Shown here: piece after piece, positions 52,046-62,110 of the stretch
Layout: every line of letters starts with the position of its first letter
Position numbering within the stretch: the stretch's first letter is position 1
The notes under the pieces: model-generated
The model's database searches: none
What the model was told of the DNA's origin: nothing
The model's input: only the letters and a program-made list of their open reading frames with translations
Source: Coptis chinensis
Lineage: Eukaryota; Streptophyta; Magnoliopsida; Ranunculales; Ranunculaceae
Assembly (NCBI GenBank): GCA_015680905.1
Contig: CM027385.1
Span: forward strand, 21,706,501 to 21,770,500
Direction: 5' to 3'
Length of the DNA: 64,000 bases
Position numbers and translations under genes: made by a program

Positions 52046-54241
52046 GAGTGGCGTAATAAAACAGCTTGGTCTTTTTATGTTGTTGTATCAAGCGGTCTGG
52101 GAGAAAGCAATTTTGGGATGATCTGACAGTAAACAAACTACACCACATTAGTCTAAGAATCCTACTGACAATAAATTTCTTGCCAAAGACACCCAAAAAA
52201 CTAAACCACTGAAACAAAACTAAACCACCGAAACAAAGAAAAGATTTTCTTCACCCCTGCCTTTTCCTTCTCTTCGCACCCTAAAAACAACTCTTTTCTT
52301 CACACAAAAACAAAACAAAAATACTCCAAAACAAGTACTCTGACTTTAACTCTTCTTCACTAACCTTCTTCAAGCACTGGAGATAACTGGTACCCTCTCT
52401 GTTCTTCGTTCTTTTTAATGATTATAATTTTTGTGACACATTGTTCTCTCCACCACTCCAAATACAAATCTACAAGGAACCAATGGATGTATTTCAAGTG
52501 CAAATCTCATAGCATGAGTTAATACGATTATTAGTTGATTTTTTCCAAAAGATCCACTTGAGTGATACACGACTGCTCTATTTCTAAAACACATAAGTGA
52601 TCAAATTTATCATCTATAAATAAGGTGATTATCTAAGGTTGGTCTATTTTTCTGCGATTTGAGTTGATTTCTTGCTTGCTTTGATTAACAGTAATGGTAA
52701 CTATATAATGATATCCCTATCTAGAACCATTTATTCAGTGTATATGGGTATGGTCATTGTGATCATTTTTAGATTTCTTATCTAGATAGATTAATCTGTT
52801 TAATTTTTTTTCCATTTGCACTTATTACTGTGAAACTGCAGTGCCAAGAGGGTAGTATTAAAATGGTTAGGAAGCTGCAATCTAAGGGGGAAAAAAGCAT
52901 AAAAAATCAAAAGTCACATTATTACGAACGAATGGTGTACCAAGTAGGAACATTTCAATCCTAATTAAAGATCCTTTCACTCTCCATTTTGTTTTATTAG
53001 AATCATGGGGGCATGAGAGAGAGGGACTCAGAGATCAGAATTTTGAAAACGCACTTATTACTGTGTAACTGCAGTGCCATACTTCAGATGTAAAAACATT
53101 AACTTCATCGATGACTCTGGTCTGGACCAATTGTCAATTCGAGATATTGATTTGTATTGTGTATTCTACTTTATGAAGTGTTACCGTCTTTACTACTATT
53201 TATAAACATGTCCTGTTTATTATCGCATCACTTTCTTTCTTGCCCATTGAGGCCAGTGAAATATACGAATTTGGAGTAAATGATTGGCTCCTGAGATAGA
53301 TGTAGATTGTTACCAAGTGTATCGTGGTGGTAGAGAGTAGATGGAGTAGATGGACTAAGAGCTTTAAGAGTTCATTGGTGCTTAGCTTGAGATGAAAGAA
53401 AGTTTGTGTGTATTGGTTGGCTCTGCCTCCCGATTTTATGAAATTCTAAAGTATCGAAGTATTTCTCATTCGGTACTCTGTGGTTCCAATATTTATGTTG
53501 TCATAGCTTTCTACTTAGACAATTTACACTGGTTTAGTTTATCTACATTACACTTTGTTACTAGATTTCTACTGGAAAGAAGTTTGGTCTATATATAACA
53601 AAAACCATCAATAAACCAATAGTTGAAGTAATTAAGAAAATGGTTCCTTTTTATATAGTTTGGAGGTTTTGAGTGTTGTATAATTGATTTCTAATAAATA
53701 GTTCTTTTTGTTATAGGCACTTGAGTGACAGATTTTATGGAAGAAGACCCAATGGACACATCTTGCCAATTCTGCCAACGATGATAACCTGATTTTTGGG
53801 TCATATATTGAGACAATAACTATATTTTTGTTATAATAGATATTATGAACAATAGAAGATGTGGTATGTGTCGAAGGTACAATGTTTATATTGTATATGG
53901 AAAAATAAATCTGTTAGATGTGATGCTATGGTGCTCATGTTTTAATCAAAATGCTAACTCTATTTTTCCATGTTTTGTCTAAATGTCAAAAAAAAGTAAT
54001 AAAAATTGAAAACTCTTATGAATTTTACCTTTATATCACTAAAGTTACCCATAGTGACTCGAGTTACACCACGGATTAGTTAAGGACTCGAGGGTATCAT
54101 AATGATACAAACAAGTTCAATTTAAATGTCAGAAAACATTGGTAACTCTGTTGTAAAAGTTAGTGTAGATTGTAAAATACTAAATTTACGTGTGTTCATT
54201 TCATAATGACTCGAGTAGCGTAGCCAGGGGTTAAATTCTAG
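52046..54241 (+). mobile_element. Second, non-autonomous Helitron-like copy (2.2 kb)
   Basis: It begins with TAATAAAACAGCTTGG, alike to 5583 onward, and ends in GGGGTTAAATTCTAG before T. No coding piece with a recognisable family is inside (a 53392-53598 frame is unassigned). It shares the 53258-53342 block with the tail of the first copy. It may be a deleted derivative joined head to tail after a missed termination signal. Confidence 0.5.
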
Positions 54242-54387
54242 TATATATATATATGGGGCATTGTTCTGGGAATGTTGGGTATATCATTTTGGATTTAACT
54301 TTAGTAAATCAAGGAGTAACTCTCAAGGACAAAACTGCCGAAAAAGTAACTCTCAAGGACACCTTTTTTTTTTATAACTCACAAGGA

Positions 54388-54483
54388 CCGAGTAGATGAA
54401 AAGTCAAGTATACCCTTGACGCGAAATAAAAAACGGATCGGGTAGATGAAATGTCAAGTATACCCCTGACGCGAAATAATTAA
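54388..54483. repeat. Two-copy tandem repeat of about 50 bp
   Basis: GTAGATGAAAAGTCAAGTATACCC and TTGACGCGAAATAA recur as GTAGATGAAATGTCAAGTATACCCCTGACGCGAAATAA. Upstream, AGTAACTCTCAAGGACA is also repeated (about 54316 and 54344). Confidence 0.7.
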
Positions 54484-54519
54484 CGGCCCGGCCCAGACGA
54501 AACGACCCGGTGTATTTAG

Positions 54520-54660
54520 TATGAACAATCATTGTTCATACCTTTAAGCAGGTGTGAACACTCATTGTTCATAACCCCAATTACAAACATTAGCTATGAA
54601 CAATGAGTGTTCATACCTATTGGAGCTATGAACAATGATCCAATAGGTATGAACATTGAT
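54520..54660. repeat. Cluster of short palindromes (TATGAACAATGA family)
   Basis: TATGAACAAT (54520-54529) and ATTGTTCATA (54531-54540) form a palindrome around one base. GAACACTCATTGTTCATA (54556-54573) is the exact reverse complement of TATGAACAATGAGTGTTC (54595-54612). More copies of TATGAACA.TGATCCA follow to 54660. The sequence can fold into several alternative hairpins. Confidence 0.85.
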
Positions 54661-54662
54661 CC

Positions 54663-54890
54663 AGGACTACTAAAAGAATGGCTTTTTGTGTCACTTATTT
54701 TGTTATCTCATGTCACTTATTAGAAAAAAGTGACACACAGAGTTTTGATGTGTCACTTTTTTATAGAATGAGGGCTGATGTGTTGCTTCTAGGAAAAGTG
54801 ACACTAGTGGTTTGCCTTGTTGTGTCACTTCTGGTGTAAAAAAATCGAAAACAAAATTAACAAATTATCGAAATAAATAAGCGACACTAG
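54663..54890 (+). repeat. CACTA-like terminus with subterminal repeats (fragment)
   Basis: ACTACTAAAAGAATGG resembles the CACTACTAGAAAAA type start of plant CACTA elements but lacks the first C. It is followed by many TGTCACTT and AAGTGACAC words in both directions, the usual layout of CACTA subterminal repeats. No other end or transposase was seen. Confidence 0.4.
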
Positions 54891-56419
54891 TAATTGCTTA
54901 TCCAACGAAATTGAAAGTCGTGATTTGGGCGCGCGGCTATATTTTTAGGTTCTCTCCAAAAAGAATTAACTTACTAAACCTAAAAGGAAAAGGAAAAGAA
55001 CATTAAGGTGAAAAAAGAAAAAAAATAGAAGATAAAAAAACAAGAAATGAGGCTCACCTCCCTCATTCAGAACCCGTTACACTAATCCACCCTCAAATCG
55101 CTAATACCCACTAAACCCCCCTCTTTTTAAGTCGTTTATATGTAACCTCCCTGTTTTTTTAAAATTAATTAAATCTCGATCTAATTTTAATATCCTCACC
55201 AAAATTGTTTCCTTTTCTACCCTTTCACTAAAATAAAGATTTAAGATTGACGAACCATCGAGGATTACAAAAAATAAAATGAAAAACACCGAAACAGTGA
55301 TGTTCTTGATTCACCATTGAAGAAACAAGCTTCCACTTTCAGATTTTCATTGTTTGACTATTGAAGAAACAAGATTTGACATTAAAGATTTATAAAATAG
55401 TTATTCTTACATCTGAGAGATTGAAGAAAGTGGTATATATTTTCATCTCGATTGTCTTCAAATTTGTGTTGGATGCTTTCTCAATTTGATTACGAACTCT
55501 ATTCAATTAATGATTCTTTTGTATTTTATAGTTTTATGCAATTATACATCTTGATATTGTTTTCACTTTGCTTTAATTTGGTTTTATGTGTTTCTATTAG
55601 ATTTGAATTTGTTATGAAAAGTAAAATTTTTGTAGTGATTCATCAGTTTTGGTGTTGTTACTATGAAAAATTAGACTTGCATAGTGTTTATCAGTTTTGG
55701 CATTGTTTTTGTAAATGCAGTGAAATGGAGGGATTGTGCTTTTCTGTCATTTGTTGCAAAATCCTAACTAGTGTTCGTCTTTGCGCTAATTGTATTATCA
55801 TGGATTTTAAGGGAAAAATGGTAGGATTTTATTCCTTTATCCATTGGACATTTCATTTTAATCGTTCTTTGAATCATAGTGTGATAGAGACTGACTCGAA
55901 GCTTCAATCCTTGGCGTGCTTCTATTGGGTGAAAAGTGAGTACTGTTGCTATGGCCACCACAAGCTTAAACTCTTGGATTATGCTAGAACGCCACTTGCC
56001 TATCACTACAATGGTGGACAAGATCCATGGAAAAACTATGAAAATGATGTCTGATTGGCAAGAGTTGGGAGACCAAACAAGAAACGGAAGCAGAGCACTG
56101 GTGTTGCAAGAGGTCGAAGAAGAACAAGCGCCCTTGTTATGACCATCGCAACCCAAGAGTGGGCTCCACTCCTACAACATGCTCTGCACCGATTCAATTA
56201 TTTGCTATTTGATGGTTGCTCTTATATAAAAGCAAGATGTTGATGATTTTGCATTTTTTGATCTATTCTTTGATGTTGTTCGTATATAAAAAACGAGATG
56301 TCGATGAACTTGCTTTCTTTTTTCTAATGCTGTTGGATTTTATAGTTTGACATTGGATTTTATATGTTATGATTTTTAGTTGAAGATTTTTAAAACAACT
56401 AGTTAAAAGTGGTTTTGTA
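54891..56419. other. Region with weak coding signals only
   Basis: An open frame at 55452-56054 (200 codons, very rich in Cys, Phe and Tyr) has no recognised family. At 56055-56140 the plus-strand frame reads ARVGRPNKKRKQ, a basic AT-hook-like word. No gene is claimed. A C-rich word, TAAACCCCCCTC, at about 55113 has loosely similar sequence in inverted orientation near 57970. Confidence 0.3.
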
Positions 56420-57545
56420 TTAGTGTGTAAAGATAATTTTACATAGTAACTTTTGGGACTGAAATTAGCCTGACACCTAACATAATATATGTAAATATAT
56501 TTTAACGTAGTCATTATATATGTAAATCTATATTTACATAGTAACTTGACCTATGAAAACTTACATTTACATAGTTACTTTTTGGTAATAAAAATTGCCC
56601 GACACCTGACAGAATGTAAATGTATTTTTACATAGTCATGTATATGTAAATTTATATTTACATAGTAAAACTACTATGAAAATTTAAGATTGCAGAGTAA
56701 AACAACTATGCAAATTTAAGATTGCAGAGTAAAATTTAAGAATGTAAAGTAAAAGTACTATGAAAATGTAAGATTGCAGAGTAAAACCACTATGAAAAGT
56801 TAATATTGCAGAGTGAATTTTAAGATTGCAGGATAAAACTACTATGAAAATTTAAGATTGCAGAGTAAAACTACTATATGGACCTGACAATCTTTAATAA
56901 TCGAACCCAGGGAAGAATAACATTTCGACTTAAGTCTTACTATGTACCATCACCACATGTTTACATCCCCATAACTGCATATTATTTTTTTCTAAATAAC
57001 TTCATATAATAACAGCTTCGAAGACACAAACACTCAAAGACGACCTACCTATTAAGGCTTATCAAAACTCTAACATCATGAATTTTTTAATTGACTACTT
57101 AGAAAATATAAGAATGCATAGTAACAATTATTACCAGGTCTGTGGTTATCTTTCTAAAACACAATATGTTTTCAATTCCAGGAATGAACTAACCATTAGC
57201 ACCATACCAACTTTAAAATCCGAACAAGCTCGACTTCTGATTTTCATGTGGAAATTTAAATTTACATAATAGTTTGACATATGAAAATTTAATTTTACAG
57301 AATAATTTGATATATGAAATTTTGAATTTACATAGTAGTTTGATATAAGAAAGTTGGAATTTACATATGAAAATTTAAGTTTACATAGTAGATTTGTGAA
57401 ACAAAACATGCCTGATGAAAAAACATTTGTACTATGCAAATTTAAAAATGCATAGTAGTAGTATTATGCAAACCTAAAACTACATAGTAATATCACATCA
57501 CTCTGAAAATTTTAATTTGCATAGTTTAACTCTCTAATCGTTATG
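56420..57545. repeat. AT-rich minisatellite-like region
   Basis: Between about 56640 and 56880 a ~34-36-bp unit, ACTATGAAAATTTAAGATTGCAGAGTAAA, is repeated about seven times with drift. On both sides (56420-56640 and 57240-57545) related ATTTACATAGTA and ACATAGTAACTT words recur. The region between 56880 and 57240 is less repetitive. Confidence 0.75.
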
Positions 57546-58049
57546 AAAGCTAGAACCAAAAAGAAATAGATCCCCAACAAACCCAAACAGCCAAACACAA
57601 GTTTTGTTGCAAAACTTTTACAACCAATATTAACATTCAATCTTTAGTATTTGGATTTCTACTTTCGAGTAGGAAATCAACAATGTCGATATTTAATCTA
57701 ATATATAATGAAAACAGATTTAGAAATTGAATTTTCATTATCTTCACCCTGTTTTCAATCTTCGAAATTGTCATTCGAATATGAATCTATAACCTTCTTT
57801 AATTCTTCCACCATAAAATCGATCTTAAATTCTTAGAATTTGGGATTGTGGGGAAGAAAATACCATTTGAGATGGTGTTGAGTTTTTTGAGAAGTTTTCT
57901 GTCGTGAACAGAGAAAGTTGGCCGAGTTGTTTTAATTATGTGGGTATTTTGGTAAGTTAGAAAAAAAAACAGGGGGGTTTTATGGTTTAGTCCGCAAGGA
58001 GGGGGTTTTTATGTAGCCAGGGAGATTAAATACAAAGCCTGGATAAAAA
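57546..58049. other. AT-rich region with no recognised gene
   Basis: No protein motif was recognised. Near the right end are ACAGGGGGGTTTTATGG and AAGGAGGGGGTTTTTATG (57970-58015), loosely inverse to the C-rich words at 55113. Confidence 0.35.
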
Positions 58050-59756
58050 AAGAAAAACTCTGTCTCGCTGAATAGACCTCACCGTTATTCCTCCCAGCTA
58101 ATTCTCACCAACGTTCTAACACCACGCACGCTCTCCTACCCAACGGTCTCTCGTCCATCTCTGGTTCTCCGTCCCAGTTTTCTTTCCAGCTGTCTCGCGC
58201 TCTCTCTCTCAGGAGCAAGAAAATAAAGGTAATATTGTTTTTTGTTTTTATTTAATTTCAGTTTATCTCTTGCGATAACTTAGTTCAGAGAGTCATAGAA
58301 AGTTTGAAATCAAGATCAAAAGCGAGTAGTTTCAGCAGCAGAATCTCCTTTGGCAAGAATAGGATTAGTAAATATATCTACTCTATTGAGTTCAACAGTG
58401 GATGGTATGCAATTTGCATTTAAAGGAAAAAGTCATTTGAGCGAACCAAATACAGCTTTCATATTTTATGCAATTTTGCCTTTTAGTAGAGAGAGAGACC
58501 AATAGACAGTGCTTTTATCCTTGTCCTTAACGTCAAACCAATTGTGTTATTCACATGCCTTTACTGATACTGGGAAGTTTTACCATCAATTTGCCTTATG
58601 TATTCTATGGAACCAAAGTTGGCTTCTAATTCACTTGTGGAGTTGTAGAAGTGCAACAAGAAAGTTTAGATACCATGTCTTGATTTTTCCTACATCTTTA
58701 GTTGGTTTGGCACACTTCCAAGATTTTTCCCTAGTCTAAGTTATTAAAAGATTTTTTCATCATTATTTTTTACCAATAAAAAAAAATAGTAAAAGATGGA
58801 TTATTCCATTACTGCAAGTTGTGCTATTTCCACTTTATTTGGTTACATAAAACACTGTGTTATCTCATGTTTTTGTCCATTTCTGTGCCTTAGCATTTTT
58901 GTGGAAATTAAAACTTTTGTACTTTACCACAAGGACGTCTGTTACTGCATGCCAGTTTGGTGCTTGTTTTGTCCATTATCGGTGAACATGATGTGGAACC
59001 AATCAACCAAATATGACCGGAACAGATGACTTATAGATGTGGCAAGTGGCAACATTTATGTACTCTCAAAGTGTACAAGAATATTGTTTTTGTGTTTTTC
59101 TTTATAATTGTTAGGTTCTAAACATTTTAGTCTGTCTGTGTGCTCTACTGCTGGTTTTCATTTGTTCCCATGCATATGTAATTCTTTTAATGGGCTGGAT
59201 GTACTAATTTATGTTTTTTTTTTCTTCTTCAGAGTTGAAAAGATCTCTGTATGCTCTGTTTTCTCAATATGGAAGAATCCTGGATGTTGTTGCGTTGAAA
59301 ATAGCTAAACTTCGAGGCCAAGCATGGGTTGTGTTTAGTGAAGTTACAGTTGCTAGTAATGCAGTGCGTTCGATGCATAACTTTCCATTTTATGATAAAC
59401 CAATGGTGAGGCTCCATAGCAGAAATTGAAAGCACATTATGGAACTTTAGTTCTGTTTCACAGTTTTAGTACCAGTGTACAATACATGATACACGGACTA
59501 AAAAAAATGGAAGGAATAATAGATGTAAAATAGTTTACATCTGCATTCAATGATATTCTTCCTTCAATTGTTTTATATGTTGTTATATTGTTTATGTTGC
59601 GGTTTAACGACAATATAGCTTTGTATTTTGGATTTTAACCTGTTGTTTTTCACATGTTGCGGAGGATACAATTTGCGAAAACAAAATCTGATTGTCTGGC
59701 CAAAGCAGAAGGCACATTTGTTCCTAATGAAAAGAAAAAGAAGCAGAAAGAAAAAT
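58050..59756 (+). pseudogene. U2B''/U1A-type snRNP protein gene fragment (RRM1 part)
   Basis: Exon 59233-59405 encodes [20 protein letters not shown] and later [10 protein letters not shown] (RNP1) and NFPFYDKPM, the second half of the first RRM of the plant U2B''/U1A family, which binds snRNA stem-loops in the spliceosome. The next piece, from AGG at 59663 to a donor at 59756, reads [19 protein letters not shown] and a K-rich tail. The expected AG acceptor before it is GG (59661-59662), so normal splicing would fail. The first coding exon with the start codon and RNP2 (a NNLNE word) was not found, nor the second RRM. A C/T-rich segment ending AAAG|GTAATA (58050-58229) could be the 5' UTR exon. 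The copy is most likely a truncated pseudogene or a captured fragment. Confidence 0.7.
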
Positions 59757-60179
59757 GTGAGTAATTTTTCATTATCGTCTATTAAATAAGTTGCTAGTCG
59801 CAACAGTATCAACATTCATTGGAGTAGGGGATTTAAGGGGTTAAGTAATAAAGCTCTAACTATAAAAATGAGAACATTATTAGCATTTCTAAGTATCCTT
59901 TCCATTCCATCCGGTTTCGATAGGAAATATTATATCCCAAAAATTTAGGCCTTCTGAACAAATTCTATTTTACCTCTGTCTAACGACATGCCTAGTTAAT
60001 ATACAGCGTGTCTTGTTAATATACGGTTTTCAAAACCTGTCTTCACTAATTCATGATTGTTGGTATGCGTTCTCAATCTCTTATATCTACCTTTTAGAAC
60101 CACACACACATCTTCTGACTTATATTTGTCTTTGTTGCTAATAATTAGACATCTCAAATGATTTTGTCTTAGCTTAGCA
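59757..60179. other. AT-rich region after the U2B''-like fragment
   Basis: No further exon of the RRM protein was recognised before the CACTA-like terminus at 60180. Confidence 0.4.
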
Positions 60180-60924
60180 CACTACAACAGATAAGAGTTT
60201 TAGCGACGAAACAAACTGTTTGAAAAAGTAAAATAAACGTCGGTAAATGTTATTAGCGACGTTTCTATGATCGTCGCTCGGTCGTCATAAGAAGTATAGT
60301 CGCTAAAGATCTGAACCTACAAAACAAAAACGTCGGCAAAGGTTAAGCATCAACGACATTTTATATTGTTGGTAGTTCCCAGAAAAACGTCGGTATATAT
60401 ATTTTGTATTTGATTGTTTAAAACGTGGCAAAAACTATCTTCTGGCGACGATTCAAGAAAACGTCAGTAATGCTGAACACTACCGACGTTTTATATTGTA
60501 GCTAGAACACCAGCTTTTTTGTGATTTAAATTAGTATTGCGACGTTATGTATCGTTGCTAAAGATGGTTTAGTAACGACGTTTTGAACAAACATCGGTAA
60601 TAGTAAGAATTACCGACGTTTTATTTCATGGCAAGAACACCAATTTTTCTCTACTTAAATTAATATTGCCATGTTATTTATCGTCGCTAAATATTAACTT
60701 TTAATGACGTTGTGCTTCTCGTCGTTGTAACCTTCTACTACCAACGTTTTGTTTCGTGGAAAGAATACCATATTTTTGGTTAATAAATCGATATAGTGGC
60801 ATTATTTACCGTCGCTAAAAATGAACTTGTGGTAACGTTTTTGAAATTTGTTGCAAATAATATGCTTGTAGGAATGTTTTTGTGCATCACTATACATTTA
60901 TTTTTAGTTACGCTTTGACAAAGC

Positions 60925-60928
<4 letters not shown>
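60180..60928 (+). mobile_element. CACTA-type transposon end (fragment)
   Basis: CACTACAACAGATAAG at 60180 is a typical CACTA terminal inverted repeat start. It is followed by a dense series of GCGACG, ACGTCGGTAA, ACCGACGTTTTAT and CGTCGCTAAA words in both directions, which is the subterminal repeat region bound by the transposase in this superfamily. The repeats weaken toward 60900. No transposase frame and no inverted TTGTAGTG end was found in the window, so the copy is cut off or non-autonomous. Confidence 0.6.

Positions 60929-60977
<49 letters not shown>
60929..60977. repeat. Uninterrupted T49 tract
   Basis: The run follows AAAGCGCCA directly and ends at ATTCAATTAC. It could be a poly(A) tail of an insertion on the minus strand or an expanded homopolymer. 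Homopolymers of this length are often assembled with wrong length. Confidence 0.9.
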
Positions 60978-60979
<2 letters not shown>

Positions 60980-61439
60980 TCAATTACATACTTACATGAA
61001 TTCATTTCTTTCAATCACAAAACCTAAAAGAATCATATAAATAATTTCAATCCAACCACGTTAAATTTAACTAACTACATTCCCAAAAGTAAATTATAAA
61101 GATCACTTTCTCCATGTTTAAGAGTAATATGATTCATTACATATATATAATAGTTTTATAAACAACAAAACAATCAAAAGAAATTGTCTGAACATCCGAT
61201 ATTTATCACATAGTACTTTATATCCCAAAAGAAATATGCCCAAACAAACCCATATAAATTGTTTCTTCCAAACCGCAAGAGAACCTGCAAACAAAATATG
61301 ACATCATTTAGTTCATATCCATTGAAATGTCAAACCAAGCAAGATATGGCAAAATATATTTAAAGTACAACTCATTGAGGATAATCATCATAAACATTTT
61401 TATAATTACATAATAATGATGGGAAAAAGTAAGCATAAA
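60978..61439. other. AT-rich region with no recognised gene
   Basis: No motif was recognised on either strand. Confidence 0.35.
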
Positions 61440-62110
61440 CAGTGGATGATGGGAAAGAGTGCTATCTTTCTTGGCGTGCTAATGAGGCTTTGGAAGAGCG
61501 CACACTTTCTGACTGGCTAATCTTACGATTGATGGTTCCGTTGGACTGGAATTACCATTAGAAGCTAAGAACGGTAAGCCGTCAGGTCTAAGTCAGTCTT
61601 TTAGGATTGCCCTCCATGACAGATGGCTTCCTCCTCATTTACCAATAACAAATTCTAATAGACTTGACCTTTTTGCTTGTGTCATTCGTTACTGCTGGAC
61701 CCTCTACATAATCATTGATTATTAACTTCTCCTAATCGATCCTGCCATACCGCCTCTTCCCCTGTTAAGAACCTGGTCTTGGAATAGGCCTATGTATCTC
61801 CACTAAGCTTTGGTCGACGCGCACTAGCTTTCCTCGGCAACTAATGCTCTTCAGCTGGTCTTTCGTCCATTGCCTATGGTCTCCGGTAAGTAGTCTATAG
61901 TTCACTTTCGTATATGGCCTTCCCCGCTCTCTCTTTAACTTAGTTATTAGTACTTCGGAGTGGTGCAGGACTCTCCGGCTTGGCTATAGAATGAATCTGA
62001 TGCTTATCAGGTCCACTCCTGGGTCTTCTCTTGCCTATCGTCCACTTCGGTGACTCCAACCCCGGAAACATGATCTCTTCTACTAACCTCTTCACATGAA
62101 CTTTTGGATT
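61440..62110. other. GC-richer block of unknown origin
   Basis: Judged by eye, this block has visibly more G and C than its flanks and few long A/T runs. The minus-strand translation contains stretches such as IMFPGLESPKWTIGKR separated by stops. The composition and style recall plant organelle intergenic DNA, but I cannot identify a gene. It may be an organelle-to-nucleus transfer or part of an unrecognised repeat. Confidence 0.3.

Larger units (their letters stand above)
5585..54241 (+). mobile_element. Decayed autonomous Helitron, expanded by nested LTR retrotransposons
   Basis: Rep and PIF1-type helicase coding pieces at 17.96-20.96 and 47.19-49.18 kb belong to one Helitron protein split by later insertions. 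The proposed right end is the CTAG at 54238-54241, preceded by a GGGGTTAAATT block and followed by T of a TA run. This is the CTRR|T context expected for Helitrons, although the usual strong 3' hairpin is not obvious. The left end is placed next to the TA run at 5565-5584. The sequence just after it (from about 5585) recurs at 52046, where it starts a second Helitron-like copy. No target duplication is expected for a rolling-circle element. Without the nested elements the Helitron would be roughly 12 kb. The termini are inferred and the protein content is clear. Confidence 0.6.

Noticed and set aside
52046-54241. A simple LTR or MITE at the Helitron right side
   Set aside because: No TG...CA ends or terminal inverted repeats; the shared 5' sequence and CTAG end fit a Helitron better.
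55452-56054. 200-codon plus-strand frame as a real gene
   Set aside because: The composition is that of AT-rich non-coding DNA (many Cys, Phe, Tyr, Ile) and no domain is visible; kept only as a note in a region entry.
60780-60983. Minus-strand frame with a long poly-Lys run
   Set aside because: It is the translation of the T49 tract and has no other support.
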